Part shown: one piece after another, positions 39,297 to 50,740 of the stretch
Position numbering within the stretch: position 1 is the stretch's first letter
Layout of the letters: every line of letters begins with the position of its first letter
Assembly: GCF_027580225.2 (NCBI RefSeq)
Contig: NC_073346.2
Coordinates: 248,001 to 312,000, forward strand
Direction of reading: 5' to 3'
DNA from: Misgurnus anguillicaudatus
Taxonomy: Eukaryota > Chordata > Actinopteri > Cypriniformes > Cobitidae
Length of the DNA: 64,000 nucleotides
The notes under the pieces: model-generated
What the model was told of the DNA's origin: nothing
Database searches by the model: none
The model's input: only the letters and a program-made list of their open reading frames with translations
Made by a program: the position numbers and the translations under genes

Positions 39297-39328
39297 TAAT
39301 ATGATTTTGTTTTTCTCTCCCTGTCTCG
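39252..39328. repeat. 32-bp perfect inverted repeat at the 5' end of L2 copy E
   Basis: CGAGACAGGGAGAGAAAAAC at 39252 begins a 32-base arm whose exact reverse complement is 39297-39328. The left arm belongs to the minus-strand L2 3'UTR; the right arm is the same L2 sequence in plus orientation. Confidence 0.9.
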
Positions 39329-39329
39329 A

Positions 39330-39724
39330 GTTCTGAGTTCATATAAAAAATTTGATTTAGATATGTGAAATAGTTCCTGAGATATGAACTACTTCCTGTT
39401 TGGCGACTACGCCACAGGTATCTTTTGGGCTGTGATGGGCAAATGCTTCCGAAAATCAAAAATCTTTCTAGTAACTTTTGTGAGGCTTGGTCCAAAGATC
39501 ATGTACGTCGAGTTTCGGGAATTTTGGACAAAATTTGTGACCTGTGAAACTTTAAGGTTTTCTGTTCTATCCAATATGGCGGAAGAACAACATGGATCCG
39601 TGACGTCATCTTCTCAAGCAACTTACATCGGTACTGCCCGAAAATGTTAAAGTTTGAACGGTGTCTCTGTGTCAAACGGTCTAGACGCAGGAGCTGGCCA
39701 AAAAAATTAGACCAGGAATAAAAA
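39330..39724. repeat. Unclassified repeat-like DNA
   Basis: Contains ACTTCCTGTTTGGCGACTACGC-like text (39388-39409) and CCAATATGGCGGAAG, reminiscent in style of the array repeat at 54657-64000, but I could not align it directly. No gene. Confidence 0.35.
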
Positions 39725-40770
39725 AAAAACTTTACGGAAACATGGCTTAAAGATACGATTGATAATTCAACACTCAGGATTACCGGGTTTAGCGACCCGA
39801 TTAGACTGGACTATGATGCACAGGTAACCGGCACAATCAAAAAAAGACAATCAAATAGACACAGCAATAGTGGGGCTAATACAGAACATTTATGAGACCA
39901 ACTACAGGGCCTAGGTGGATCGATTCACAGACTGGTGTAGGTACAGCTGCCTTCTTCTAAATATAAATAAAACAAAGGAAATAATAATAGATTACAGAAC
40001 TGGGAGTCAGTCCCACCAGTGTTTGAGACTAAATGGAGAGGAAGTTGCGATAGTAACTGAGCATAAGTACTTAGGGACAATAGTAGACAATAAGCTGAAA
40101 TGGAACAGTAATATTGACACCATCTATAAAAAGGGGATGCAAAGGCTGTATTTCATGAGGAGGTTGAGACAATTTAGAGTGGATAGAGAAATTATGCTGC
40201 TTTTCTACCATTCATTTGTGGAGAGCACGCTACTTTTTTGTTGTGTAGCCTGGTATTTCTCCTTGTCTGTAAGTTAATTTGGCCAGTAAGGTTGCAGGGA
40301 CAGAATTAGAAAGCATGGTTAGTACCTGTGCAAGAAGGGTGTTGAAGAAAGGTCAAGCAATACATAAAGATGAGTCACATCCCCTACATCAGGTATATGA
40401 GATGTTGCTATCAAGAAGGAGATTTAGGCTACCTTATTTTCGAACAAATCGAGCTAGTAAGTCTTTTATACCAACTAGCATTGTATTGATGAATAAGGAG
40501 GAGTACCTGAAGGACAGCACTTTACAATAGCACCATGTACTTTCTCCCTTGTGGGACTATCATGGTATGCACAACTGCACTTTGTCCTAGTTATGTAGTG
40601 GGGGTCTTGTACATGCGTGAGGGGTTGTTGGGGCTAGGGGAACTCTTTTGTATATTTTGTGTTTGTTTTGTTATTTGTCTAATCGTCATTATGTATAGAT
40701 GTATCAGGCATGCTTCATGGTGCAGAACAAGTTTCCGAAAGGATAAATAAATTAATCTCATCTCATACGA
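39725..40770 (+). pseudogene. LINE (CR1/L2/Rex1 superclade), internally deleted
   Basis: A fragment of the endonuclease, FTETWLKDTIDNSTLRITGF (39730-39790), is joined by a large internal deletion to the reverse transcriptase C-terminus: VDRFTDWCRY, NINKTKEIIIDYR (39957-39998), HKYLGTIVDNKLKWN (40061-40105) and VESTLLFCCVAWYFSLSV (40219-40272). After a frameshift near 40276 come SHPLHQVYEMLLSRRR and RTNRASKSFIPT (to 40486). The 3' end has ATAAATAAATTAATCTCATCTCAT, covering 40744-40765, an ATCTC-type tail. It is related to the LINE at 2112-3079 but is a distinct subfamily. Confidence 0.82.
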
Positions 40771-40786
40771 CTCTGAACTGGGAGTA

Positions 40787-40971
40787 TGCGTTCCAGGCAG
40801 CCTGTAACCCGTGTTTTTACAACCTTCTACCTGTGAAAGTGCACTGGAACGGCAGTCAAACTCGTGACTTCCCACCCGTGAACTCGTACTAGATCGATGT
40901 ACTCCCAGTTCAGAGTCGTGACTCGTAGTTTTAAAGTCGTAATTTACGGGTTACAGGTTGCCTGGAACGCA
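40787..40971. mobile_element. 185-bp MITE with TGCGTTCCAGGCA termini
   Basis: The left end TGCGTTCCAGGCAGCCTGTA and the right end TACAGGTTGCCTGGAACGCA are inverted with one mismatch; a second inverted pair (GACTCTGAACTGGGAGTA at 40769-40786 against 40900-40918) brackets the left end. No coding capacity; target duplication unclear. Confidence 0.65.
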
Positions 40972-41689
40972 GCATTATATACACTGAAGGGGTAACAAGG
41001 AAATAAGACACACCTGGGGAACAATCAGCACACATACCAATTAACAAAAGAACTACAAAGAACTACAGACATGGAAGACAAAGACCAAACTTCAAAATAA
41101 GGGCACAGGACAGGGGAACACAAAGACATAAAGTCAAAAACAAACACAAAGAAGAGGATAGAAGAAGAAGTCCGCTGGAACAACCCTTGTGCTTTTAACA
41201 TTAGAGTTTTATATATATAAATATGAGAACATGAATAAAACAACAATCTTTTAAATAGGTCTTTATTAAACATTATCATTTCATTAACGTTTTTACTAAA
41301 CAAACAGTACAGACATCTTAAGGTTTGTATTTTATTCCTCGTCCAGTGGTTCATTCAATACAAATATAAGCCAAACATTCTGAATCATGTAAAAGAATTC
41401 GTGTTTTAAACTGCAAAGTTTCCATACTTTACTTCCAGAGTGTCAGATAAATATATACATTGTTTTGCTTGGATTGATCAAAGAGATACGTCACAGGCTT
41501 GCCTGCTCGGACAGAATCGCCTCGAGTTCGGTCATTTTCGGATGCGGAGCCGTTCGCGCAAAGTTACAAAAAATACTGTGCACAGTGGGGTCTCGCGCAC
41601 CCATCGCGCACGACCGCCCACTCCGCGCTGACAATATTTTTGCCGCTCGCACCAACGCGCCCTTGTGGATGCAGCGAGCATACACATAG
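40972..41689. other. Intergenic DNA, no gene seen
   Basis: AT-rich DNA, then a GC-rich patch at 41510-41690 with several overlapping open frames on both strands. None has a recognisable motif. Confidence 0.35.
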
Positions 41690-42138
41690 CTTAATGGTGT
41701 GGGGGATGTTTTCTTGGCACACTTTAGGCCCCTTAGTGCCAATTGGGCATTGTTTAAATGCCACGGCCTACCTGAGCATTGTTTCTGACCATGTCCATAC
41801 CTTTATGACCACTATGTACCATCCTCTGATGGCTACTTCCAGCAGGAAAATGCACCATGTGACAAAGCTCAAATCATTTCCAATTGGTTTCTTGAACATG
41901 ACAATGAGGTCACTGTACTAAAATTGCCCCCACAGTCACCAGATCTCAACCCAATAGAGCATTTTTGGGATGTGGTGGAACAGGAGCTTCATGCCCTGGA
42001 TGTGCATCCCACAAATCTCTATCAACTGCTAGATGATATCCTATCAATATGGGCCAACATTTCAAAAGAATGCTTTCAGCACCTTGTTGAATCAATGCCA
42101 TGTAGAATTAAGGCAGTTCAGAAGTCAAAATGGTGCCC
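41690..42138 (+). pseudogene. Tc1/mariner transposase, C-terminal fragment
   Basis: Motifs of the DDE domain in two frames: MVWGMFSWHTLGPLVPIGHC (41695-41754) and AYLSIVSDHVHTFM; then after a frameshift near 41820 GYFQQENAPCDKAQIISNWF (41831-41890), LPPQSPDLNPIEHFWDVVEQ (41922-41981), and NISKECFQHLVESMPCRIKAVQ (42058-42123). The second catalytic Asp position reads Glu (ENAP for the usual DNAP), and the frame is broken, so it is inactive. The N-terminal domain and left TIR are missing. L2 copy A begins immediately after, at 42139, cutting off the extreme C-terminus. Confidence 0.88.
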
Positions 42139-42286
42139 TCAGCATAACGTAGGGTTTATAGACAATTGGAAGCATTTCCGGGGGAGACCTGACCTGCTAA
42201 AGAGAGATGGCCTCCATCCGTCTCAGGAAGGAAGGGCGATTCTCTCTATAAATCTGACCAATAGTCTTACTTCTAATACAGTCTGA
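42139..42286 (+). pseudogene. L2 ORF1 fragment: end of an SGNH-type esterase domain
   Basis: The translated sequence GFIDNWKHFRGRPDLLKRDG then LHPSQEGRAILSINLTNSL contains the DGLHPS block, which resembles the Asp-x-x-His block of SGNH esterases found in ORF1 of some L2/CR1 LINEs. The Ser and Gly/Asn blocks are missing because the copy starts here. Upstream codons read in frame come from the Tc1 fragment and are not part of the protein. The equivalent in copy C is 50800-50947. Confidence 0.7.
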
Positions 42287-42292
42287 CTATCC

Positions 42293-45200
42293 ATGGTACA
42301 GGTCAGGAAACAGACGGATCGGCTTAACCGTCCGTCTGTTAGCTGCCGTGATATGTCAAGATCACTTATATCCCAGCACTTCGAGTCAATCTTACCAGAA
42401 TATCAACACATTTCAACTGTATCTGTTCCCCGAACAAATAAATACAGAGCACCCCTTGCCACATCTGGTACAAATCTGATTAATATAAAATTAGAAAACA
42501 ATACATTAACAGATGAACCTCGAATGTTAAAATTCGGCCTTCTTAACATTAGATCGCTTACCAATAAAGAACCTATTGTCAATGAAATAATTACAGACCA
42601 AAACTTAGATGCACTCTGTTTAACAGAAACCTGGCTTAAAGCAGACGACTACATTAGTTTAAACGAATCCACCCCACAAGCCTATTATTATAAACACGAA
42701 CCTCAATTAAAGGGGAGAGGGGGTGGTGTAGCTACAATATACAACAAAATTGTTAAAGTAAACCAAAAATCTGAACTAAAATTTAAATCATTTGAACTAA
42801 TGTTGTTAAATATGGAAATAACTGATCGTAACCACAAACAGCTCTCTTTTGCCTTAGCTACAATCTACAGACCTCCGGGCCACCATGCAGATTTCCTTAA
42901 AGAAATAGCAGATTTCCTGTCTGAGCTTGTAGTCACTGTAGATAAAGCTCTTATCGTTGGTGATTTTAATATTCATGTGGATAACCCAAAAGATGCATTA
43001 GGACGTGCGTTTATGGATGTTCTAAATTCTCTCAATATTAGACAAAACGTGACAGGGCCAACGCATACTCGTAAGCACACATTAGACTTAATTCTGTCAC
43101 TCGGACTCAATATTAATGACATCAAAATATCACCTCAGAGTGATGCAGTTTCTGACCATTACCTTGTGTCATACACTGTACCTCTAGATAGGATCACTCA
43201 ATCCACAACATGCTACAGATTAGCCAGAACAATAATTTCCACTACTAAAGATATTTATTTATTAGAACTCTTCCAGACCTGTACCAAATTAAACATGTAG
43301 AAGATAAATGTGATGATCTAGATATTGTAATAGAAAACCTAAACAATGTCTGTTCTAACACATTGGATGCAGTTGCTCACATTCGAAAAAAGAGAATCAA
43401 AGAAAAACCGCCAGCTCCATGGTATGACCATCACACCGCAGCACTCAAAAAGGCAACTAGGAAAATGGAAAGAAATTATAGAAGCACAAAGTTAGAGGTA
43501 TGGCGTGCAGCATGGAAAGAGAGTGTTAAACACTACAGACAGGCTATTAAAACCGCCAGATCTACCTATCTTAGCAAGCTTATAAATGAGAATCATAATA
43601 ACCCTCGTTTCCTCTTTAGCACAGTTGCAAAACTGACTAGAAACAAAGAACAAACAGAAACCAGTAGTAAACTTCAACACAATAGTAACGACTTCATGAA
43701 CTTCTTTTCTAACAAAATTACGGCTATAAGGGAAAACATCGTAGCTACCCAGGCAGCCACCACTCTACCTACAGTATTAGTTCACTTAACACTAGACTAC
43801 CATACGAACATCTTGATTAATTTAAACCTACTACAATAGATGAGCTCTCTAGACTAGTTACATCATCCAAATCATCGTCCTGTATATTAGACCCCGTTCC
43901 CACAAAACTACTTAAAGAGGTATTCCCTGTAGTGTCAACCCCGGTTCTAAATATCTTTAACTCATCGCTAGAAATAGGATACGTTCCAACAGCTTTCAAA
44001 CTAGCAGTTATTAAACCGCTGATTAAAAAACCACAGCTTGATCAGGGAGAGCTTAATAACTTTAGACCAATCTTAAATCTCCCTTTTCTTTCGAAAATAT
44101 TAGAAAAGGTAGTGGCAAGCCAGTTACGCACATTCTTGACAAATAATAGTACATATGAAAAGTTCCAATCAGGATTCAGGCCCCACCATAGCACAGAGAC
44201 AGCGTTGCTTAGAGTTACAAATGACCTCCTATTAACATCCGATCGTGGTGAAATCTCAATTCTTATATTATTAGACCTTAGTGCAGCCTTTGACACAATA
44301 GATCACACAATCTTACTCAATAGACTAGAAAACTATGATGGTATCAGTGGTCAGGCGCTAGCCTGGTTTAGGTCGTATCTAACCAATCGCTATCACTTTG
44401 TTTATGTAAACAAGGAAGAGTCATATCACTCCCTGGTTAAATACGGTGTACCGCAGGGATCGGTTTTAGGTCCTATCCTGTTCTCGTTATACATGTTACC
44501 CCTAGGAGACATTATCAGGAAACATAACATAAGTTTTCACTGCTATGCGGATGATACCCAGCTTTACATCTCCTCACATCCCAGCGAAACACACACACGT
44601 TTTCTAAGCTAACAGACTGCCTTAGCGATGTTAGTGACTGGATGGCACATAACTTTCTTAAGCTGAACTCCAATAAGACAGAGATACTTATTATTGAACC
44701 GAATCGCTACAAACATAATATGTCAGATTACAAGTTGCACATAGATGGCTGCACTGTGGTGCCATCTTCCACGGTTAGGAACTTAGGTGTGATGTTCGAC
44801 AGCAACTTATCCTTCGATAGTCATATCGCCAACGTCTGCCGCACAGCATTCTTCCATCTTAGAAATATCTCGAAAATACGCCATATACTGTCTACATCTG
44901 ACGCAGAGAAGCTTATCCATGCTTTTATGACCTCTAGAATAGACTATTGTAACTCGCTACTCGGGGGATGCCATGCAAATCAAGTAAACAAGCTTCAGCT
45001 AGTTCAAAACGCTTCCGCAAGGGTACTTACCCGATCTAAAAAGTACGACCACATAAGCCCAATTCTGGCATCTTTACACTGGCTACCAGTTAAATATCGC
45101 ATACAATTTAAAATATCACTAATCACCTACAAAGCCTTAAATGGCCTAGCACCCTCATATCTTAGAGAATTACTATCAGAATACAATCCATCACGCACAC

Positions 45201-45388
45201 TACGGTCGCAAAATTCTGGTCTCTTGATTATCCCTAGACTATCAAAAGTGTCTAAAAGTGGAAGATCCTTTTCCTACTTAGCCCCTAAGCTCTGGAATGA
45301 TTTACCAACCGATGTCCGAGAATCAGACACAGTCGATAATTTTAAATCTAGACTTAAAACTTTTCTCTTCAACGAAGCATTCGCATAA
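42293..45388 (+). pseudogene. L2 copy A ORF2: endonuclease and reverse transcriptase, frameshifted
   Basis: ORF2 would nick target DNA and reverse-transcribe the element's RNA there. The endonuclease (42293-43260) shows LKFGLLNIRSL, LCLTETWL, GRGGGVA, IYRPPG, ALIVGDFNIH and SDAVSDH, the ordered APE-type motifs, all open. A frameshift at about 43250 is followed by the linker (APWYDHHTAAL) and another shift at about 43780. The polymerase (43860-44600) has [30 protein letters not shown] (motif A), [17 protein letters not shown] (motif B) and CYADDTQLY (catalytic motif C). A CA-slippage frameshift at 44588-44600 precedes the C-terminal 248 codons (44642-45388) with [12 protein letters not shown] and LASLHWLPVKYRIQF. 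Three frameshifts, no catalytic motif lost. Confidence 0.92.
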
Positions 45389-45482
45389 TTTGTCTAGTAA
45401 AGGTACTTAACTCGAAATAGTTATTTGTACGGAACAAAGCACTCGCGGTCATAACACAGACCAACCAAATAAATAAATAAAA

Positions 45483-46165
45483 ACCTTATCTTAACGTATG
45501 CTCGGATTGCGATTTTGGAACTTTCGTGTGTCTTGTGAATAGGATGCCATACAAACCCGTTTGCCACTGAACCTGCATTAACGACGACAGTGGGGCCTCC
45601 AGCCTTAGTCAAACGGGTTGGCACGTATGGTTGGGTTGTGATTTTGGCATTTTCGTGTGTCTTGTGAATAGTATGCCATACAAACCCATTTGCCACTGAA
45701 CCTGCATTAACGACGACAGTGGGGCCTCCAGCCTTAGTCAAACGGGTTGGCACGTATGGTTGGGTTGTGATTTTGGCGCTTTCTTTGTATTGCGAATAGT
45801 ATGCCATACAGACCCGTTTGCCACTGAACCTGCATTAACGACGACAGTGGGGCTTCCAGCTTCAGTCAAACGGGTTGGAACGTATGGTCGGGTTGCGATT
45901 TTGGCGCTTTCATGTGTCTTGTGAATAGTTTGCCATACAGACCCGTTTGCCACTGAACCTGCATTAACGACGACAGTGGGGCCTCCAGCATTAGTCAAAC
46001 GGGTTGACACGTATGGTCAGGTTGCGATGTTGGCGTTTTCTCGTGATCTTGTAAATAGTATGCAATATAGACCCGTTTGCCACTGAACCTGCATTAATGA
46101 CGACAGTGGGGTTACTGGCCTTAGTCAAACGGGTCGACAGGTTTCATTTTCTCTTAAAGATCGGA
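45483..46165. repeat. 129-bp minisatellite in the 3'UTR of L2 copy A
   Basis: The motif GCCACTGAACCTGCATTAAC recurs at 45563, 45692, 45820, 45949 and 46079, spacing 129, 128, 129 and 130. Each unit also has CGACGACAGTGGGGC, AGTCAAACGGGTTG and TTTTGGC blocks. Copy C has direct continuity across the equivalent UTR site (about 54030-54045), so the array was added in copy A. Two adjoining minus-strand frames (45807-45421 and 46010-45738) read through the units as a 43-residue repeat. Confidence 0.92.
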
Positions 46166-46905
46166 AGGTGACCCTTAGTTACCATATATACCGTCGCAGT
46201 GGGCCCCCAATTTGCAAAATCCTCAACTGTGGATAATATAATTATGCCGCAATAGATAGTCTGTCTGAAACTAAGCTGATTAAACCACATCACTGTGTGC
46301 CACTTGCATTACATGTGAACGGCCCCTACGCTAATATGATTTTGTTTTTCTCTCCCTGTCTTGTCCTCGACCCTGAGGACAATGGGACAAACAGACCCAG
46401 TTCCGGTAGATGTGAAAGTCGACACACCTCTGATCTACTGGTCGTCCCTCAATGTGATGCCCAGCTGATGCCTGACCAACGATCACCGGCAGAACCCCCT
46501 TAATCTCCGCTTAATCTCCGCTTAATCTCCTTATCCACTTATATGTGTGTATATACATGTATATCTCCCAAGGGTTTTTCCCTCCTAGGACTTTTTATTT
46601 TTTATTTCCTCGGCTAAACAACCCGGGGTTTTTGTTTTTTCTCCTAGGGGTTTTTTTAACCCGGGGAGGTAGCCTGCTTGGGCTTAACTTAGCTTCTTCT
46701 TCTAGACGTTACATTAGTAATACGCTCGCTCATAATGTCGAGTCATAGCCGCAGCAAATTTGACTGCTTATGCTATTTATTATTATGTTGTGCTATCTGT
46801 CGTTTTTCTGTGCTTTTACTGCTTCTATTAATGTAAAGCTGCTTTGAAACAATTAAGTATTGTGAAAAGCGCTATATAAATAAAATTGAATTGAATTGAA
46901 TTGAA

Positions 46906-49129
46906 CTATTACTTTCAGGAATTTAAAGAATATGGACATAATGTCATTTTCACATGAAATAACCTTTCTATCTGATACTGTATTCCAGTTGTCTGCTAAT
47001 GAACTAGTACTGTATTACAACACTGGTCTCCAGAGTATTTTGGATGGTTTTGCTCCATTGAAAACTAGATCTGTCACCTTTGTTAATTCCGCTCCGTGGT
47101 TTTCTCAGGAACTACGTGAGCTAAAACGCAAGGGCCGTCGCCTGGAACGTCTGTGTTCTAAAACTGGACTTGTGATACATAAAGATCTATATGCTGAACA
47201 TTTGCAGACTTATAAAACTGCTTTGCATACAGCTAAAACTGAATACTACGCAGGACTTATTAGTTCTAACGAAGGGAATACAAAAAATCTATTTTCTGTG
47301 ATGAATAACATTTTAAAACCGTTGGATGTATTTCCTTCTCATGTGTGCTCCGTTGATCTTTGTAAGGCTTTTATGTCCTTTTTTAATGATAAAATACAAA
47401 ATATCCACCAACAGATTGCATCCCTAAATTTGAGACCTAGTACTTTTAATGAGCATCCTGATCAGCCTGTACCTTCATTACTATCTAACTTCCAAGCTCC
47501 AAGTACTATGGATATAATTCGGATGATAAAGAAAGCTAAATCTACTACCTGTCATCTAGATCCCATTCCAACTTATTTGGTTAAAGCTTGTCTACCGTCT
47601 CTTTCACCTTTAATCACTGATATTATTCATGCCTCACTTATGTCTGGTATAGTCCCTGACTCTTTTAAAACAGCTGTCATTTCTCCAATCCCCAAGAAAC
47701 CGGTGGCTGACCTGAGCGACTTCAATGACTTCCGTCCTATCTCAAATTTACAGTTTCTCTCAAAAATACTTGAACGGGTTGTTGCTAATCAACTCCAGGA
47801 ACATCTCTCCACAAATAACCTATACGAACAGTTCCAGTCAGGTTTTCGTCCTTCACATAGTGTTGAGACAGCTTTAGCTAAGATCTCCAATGACTTATTG
47901 ATTGCTGCTGACGATACGGTTTCTCATGCCATTTTACTGAGTAGACTGGGGTCTATAGGGATCACAGGTACTGTTATGTCATGGTTCCGTTCCTACTTAA
48001 CTGGGCATTCCCAATTTGTTCAGCTGAAACAGTATATATCAAAGCCCACTTGTGTAGCCACTGGAGTCCCTCAGGGATCTGTCCTCGGCCCTCTTTTGTT
48101 TATTATTTATCTATTGCCCCTTGGTAGTATTTTTAGAAAGCACGGTATTCAATATCATTGTTACGCTGATGACACCCAGCTTTATCTTTCCTCAGACACT
48201 ACTTCAAATTTTCCATTATCACAACTTACCGACTGTCTTGTTTAGATCAAACAATGGTTTACATTTAATTTTCTTAAATTAAACAGTGGAAAAACTGAGA
48301 TCTTGCTAATTGGCTCAAAAACCAATTTAGCAAAATCTAAATGTACCGCAATGTTTGTTGATGGTTCACTAGTCTCAGTATATACAAAGGTTAAAACCTT
48401 GGGTGTCATTTTCAATAGCACTCTATCATTTGAAACGCATATAAATAACGTAGTACGTACTGCATACTTTCACCTTCGCAACATAAACCGTCTGCGGCCT
48501 GCTTTATCACAAGAAAGTACTGTGACCTTGGTTCACGCTTTAGTCACCTCGCGAATTGATTTTTGTAATTCACTACTGTATGGCCTACCTGCAAGGGTCC
48601 TGAACAAACTACAGTTGGTCCAAAACGCAGCCGCACGTATCGTTAGTAGGTCCTTTTTGGCTGATCATATTACACCAGTATTAGTAGAGTTACTGTACAT
48701 TGGCTTCCAATTAAATACCGCATTGATTTTAAACTACTACTTCTCACCTACCAAGCACTTAACAATCAAGCACCTTCTTATTTAACTGATCTTATACGGC
48801 ACTACACTCCATCCCGCGCATTAAGATCAGCTAATTCCTTAGCTCTAGCTCCTCCCCGGATTTATACAAAATCTTTTGGGACACAACCGTTTAGCTATGC
48901 AGCCCCTTACCTGTGGAATACGCTACCACTAGATATACGGACCAGTGAAAATCTGACTCTTTTTAAAACTAGACTTAAGACTTATCTTTTTAGGCAGGCT
49001 TTTTATTTGTGTAACTGATGTATGACTTATTTGTATTATGTATTTTGACTGTATTGTTTTATTGTAAGGTGTCCTTGAGTGTTGTGAAAGGCGACCATAA
49101 ATAAAATGAATTATTATTATTATTATTAG
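46906..49129 (+). mobile_element. L2-type LINE copy B
   Basis: A different L2 subfamily from copies A and C, 5'-truncated within ORF2, and directly abutting the tail of copy A. It ends with GGCGACCATAAATAAAATGA followed by seven ATT units (49110-49129). ORF2 is described separately. Confidence 0.88.
46932..49017 (+). pseudogene. L2 copy B ORF2 with in-frame deletion of polymerase motif A
   Basis: A 437-codon open frame (46932-48245) covers the linker (NSAPWFSQELRELKRKGRRL), DPIPTYLVKACLPSLSPL, PKKPVADLSDFNDFRPISN and FRPSHSVETALAKISNDLL, then jumps from LIAADD directly to TVSHAILLSRL. The LDLSAAFD segment with the motif A catalytic Asp is missing without a frame change. Motif B ([16 protein letters not shown]) and motif C (CYADDTQLY) are intact. 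A stop at 48243-48245 (TAG) interrupts DCLV-IKQW. The C-terminal part runs 48246-48690, shifts frame near 48690, and ends RLKTYLFRQAFYLCN with TGA at 49017. The endonuclease is absent through 5' truncation. Confidence 0.9.
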
Positions 49130-49469
49130 AAATGTATATTATATTCATATTATATTCATTATATCCAGATTTCAATGACCTACTTTTTCACATGCTTGCT
49201 GGGAATCGTTTATACCCAATTATAGCTCTGAAATATGGAAAAAGTATGATTTTCAGGTAACACTTTACAATTAAAACTGCAAGCAGTGATGGAAGGGCCC
49301 TCGCACACATGACACCGCCACGCCGTGGCATAAGAATTAAAGGGAACAGTAGTAAATAGGCATTTAAGCATGTAAACATAGGTGAAGTATTTAAAAGTGT
49401 AGTATAATGTGCCACATTTCCTGTTGCTAATTACAAATTACAGCGAGGTAGCATCGTGTAAGACAGCAT

Positions 49470-49475
49470 GAGAGA

Positions 49476-49536
<61 letters not shown>
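49470..49536. repeat. (GA)n microsatellite
   Basis: An AG run of about 66 bases with one CAG interruption, followed by GAGTGAGTGAGCGAGTGTGTG variants. Confidence 0.97.
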
Positions 49537-49545
<9 letters not shown>

Positions 49546-49639
49546 GAGTGTGTGTGTGAGAGTGTGAGTGACTACATGTAAATATTGGCACGTAGATGTG
49601 TTCAGTCCAGGACTGATCACGTAAAATGTAGGGCAGATC

Positions 49640-50740
49640 TGACTTTGAATAATCAGTGTAAAACATGTTACTTCTTGTTCCCAGCAGGTGGCGCTATGGC
49701 CATAAGTGACTATTGGCATGTAGATGTGTTCAGTCCAGGACTCTTGTCAATTATGTAAAGTTTGGGACAGATCAGACATTGCATAATCATTGTAAACATG
49801 TCACTTCCTGTTGCCAGCTGGTGGCGCTATAACTATAAGTGACTATTGGCGTGTAGATGTGTTCAGTCCAGGACTCTTATCAATCATGTGGAGTTTGTGA
49901 CTGATCAGACATTGCATAATGAGTGTAAACGTGTCACTTCCTGTTGCCAGCTGGTGGCGCTATGACCATAAGTGACTATTGACATGAAGATATGTTCAGT
50001 TCAGGACTCTTATCACTCATGTGAAGTTTGGAACAAATCCGACATTGCATAATCATTGTAAACATGTCACTTCCTGTTGCCAGCTGGTGGCGCTATAACT
50101 ATAAGTGACTATTGGCGTGTAATTGTGTTCAGTCCAGGACTCTTATCAATCATGTGGAGTTTGTGACTGATCAGACATTGCATAATCAGTGTAAACATGT
50201 CACTTCCTGTTGCCAGCTGGTGGCGCTATGACCATAAGTGACTATTGACATGAAGATGTGTTCAGTTCAGGACTCTTATCAATCATGTGAAGTTTGGGAC
50301 AAATCCAACATTGCATAATCATTATAAACATGTCACTTCCTGTTGCCAGCTGGTGGCGCTATAACTATAAGTGACTATTGACATGAAGATGTGTTCAGTT
50401 CAGGACTCTTATCAATCATGTGAAGTTTGGGACAAATCAGACATTGCATTATCATTGTAAACATGTTACTTCCGGTTACCAGCTGGTGGCGCTATGACCA
50501 TAACTGACTATTGACATGTAGATGTGTGCAGTCCAGGACTCTTATTAATCATGAGAAGTTTGGGACAGATCAGACATTGCATAATCTTTGTAAACATGTC
50601 ACTTCCTGTTGCCAGCTGGTGGCGCTATAACCATAAGTGACTATTGACATGTAGATGTGTTCAGGTCAGGACTCTTAGCAATCATGTGAAGTTTGGGACA
50701 GATCGGACACTGTATGCCTGAGTTCCAGCAACCTGTTTCA
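49640..50740. repeat. 133-bp tandem array, eight units in exact register
   Basis: GGTGGCGCTAT occurs at 49687, 49820, 49953, 50086, 50219, 50352, 50485 and 50618, exactly 133 bases apart each time. Each unit has ACTTCCTGTTGCCAGCTGG, AAGTGACTATTGGCATG-type and GTTCAGTCCAGGACTCTTAT blocks. An alternation of TAACTATAAG and TGACCATAAG variants suggests a two-unit (266-bp) higher-order duplication for part of the array. A single-unit version lies at about 54920-55060. Confidence 0.95.

Larger units (their letters stand above)
42139..46905 (+). mobile_element. L2-type LINE copy A
   Basis: The element starts within ORF1 (esterase remnant 42139-42286), carries all of ORF2 (42293-45388), and has a long 3'UTR ending in AAAGCGCTATATAAATAAAA and a TTGAA tail (46885-46905). 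The 3'UTR contains a 129-bp minisatellite (45483-46165) absent from copy C. It lies head to tail with copy B. Frameshifts make it non-functional. Confidence 0.9.

Noticed and set aside
41924..42286. A single 120-codon gene
   Set aside because: The frame is a chance fusion of the end of a Tc1 transposase with the L2 ORF1 fragment across the insertion junction at 42139.
49640..50740. CRISPR-like regular spacing
   Set aside because: Units are 133 bp with similar text throughout, not short repeats separated by unique spacers, and the genome is clearly vertebrate.
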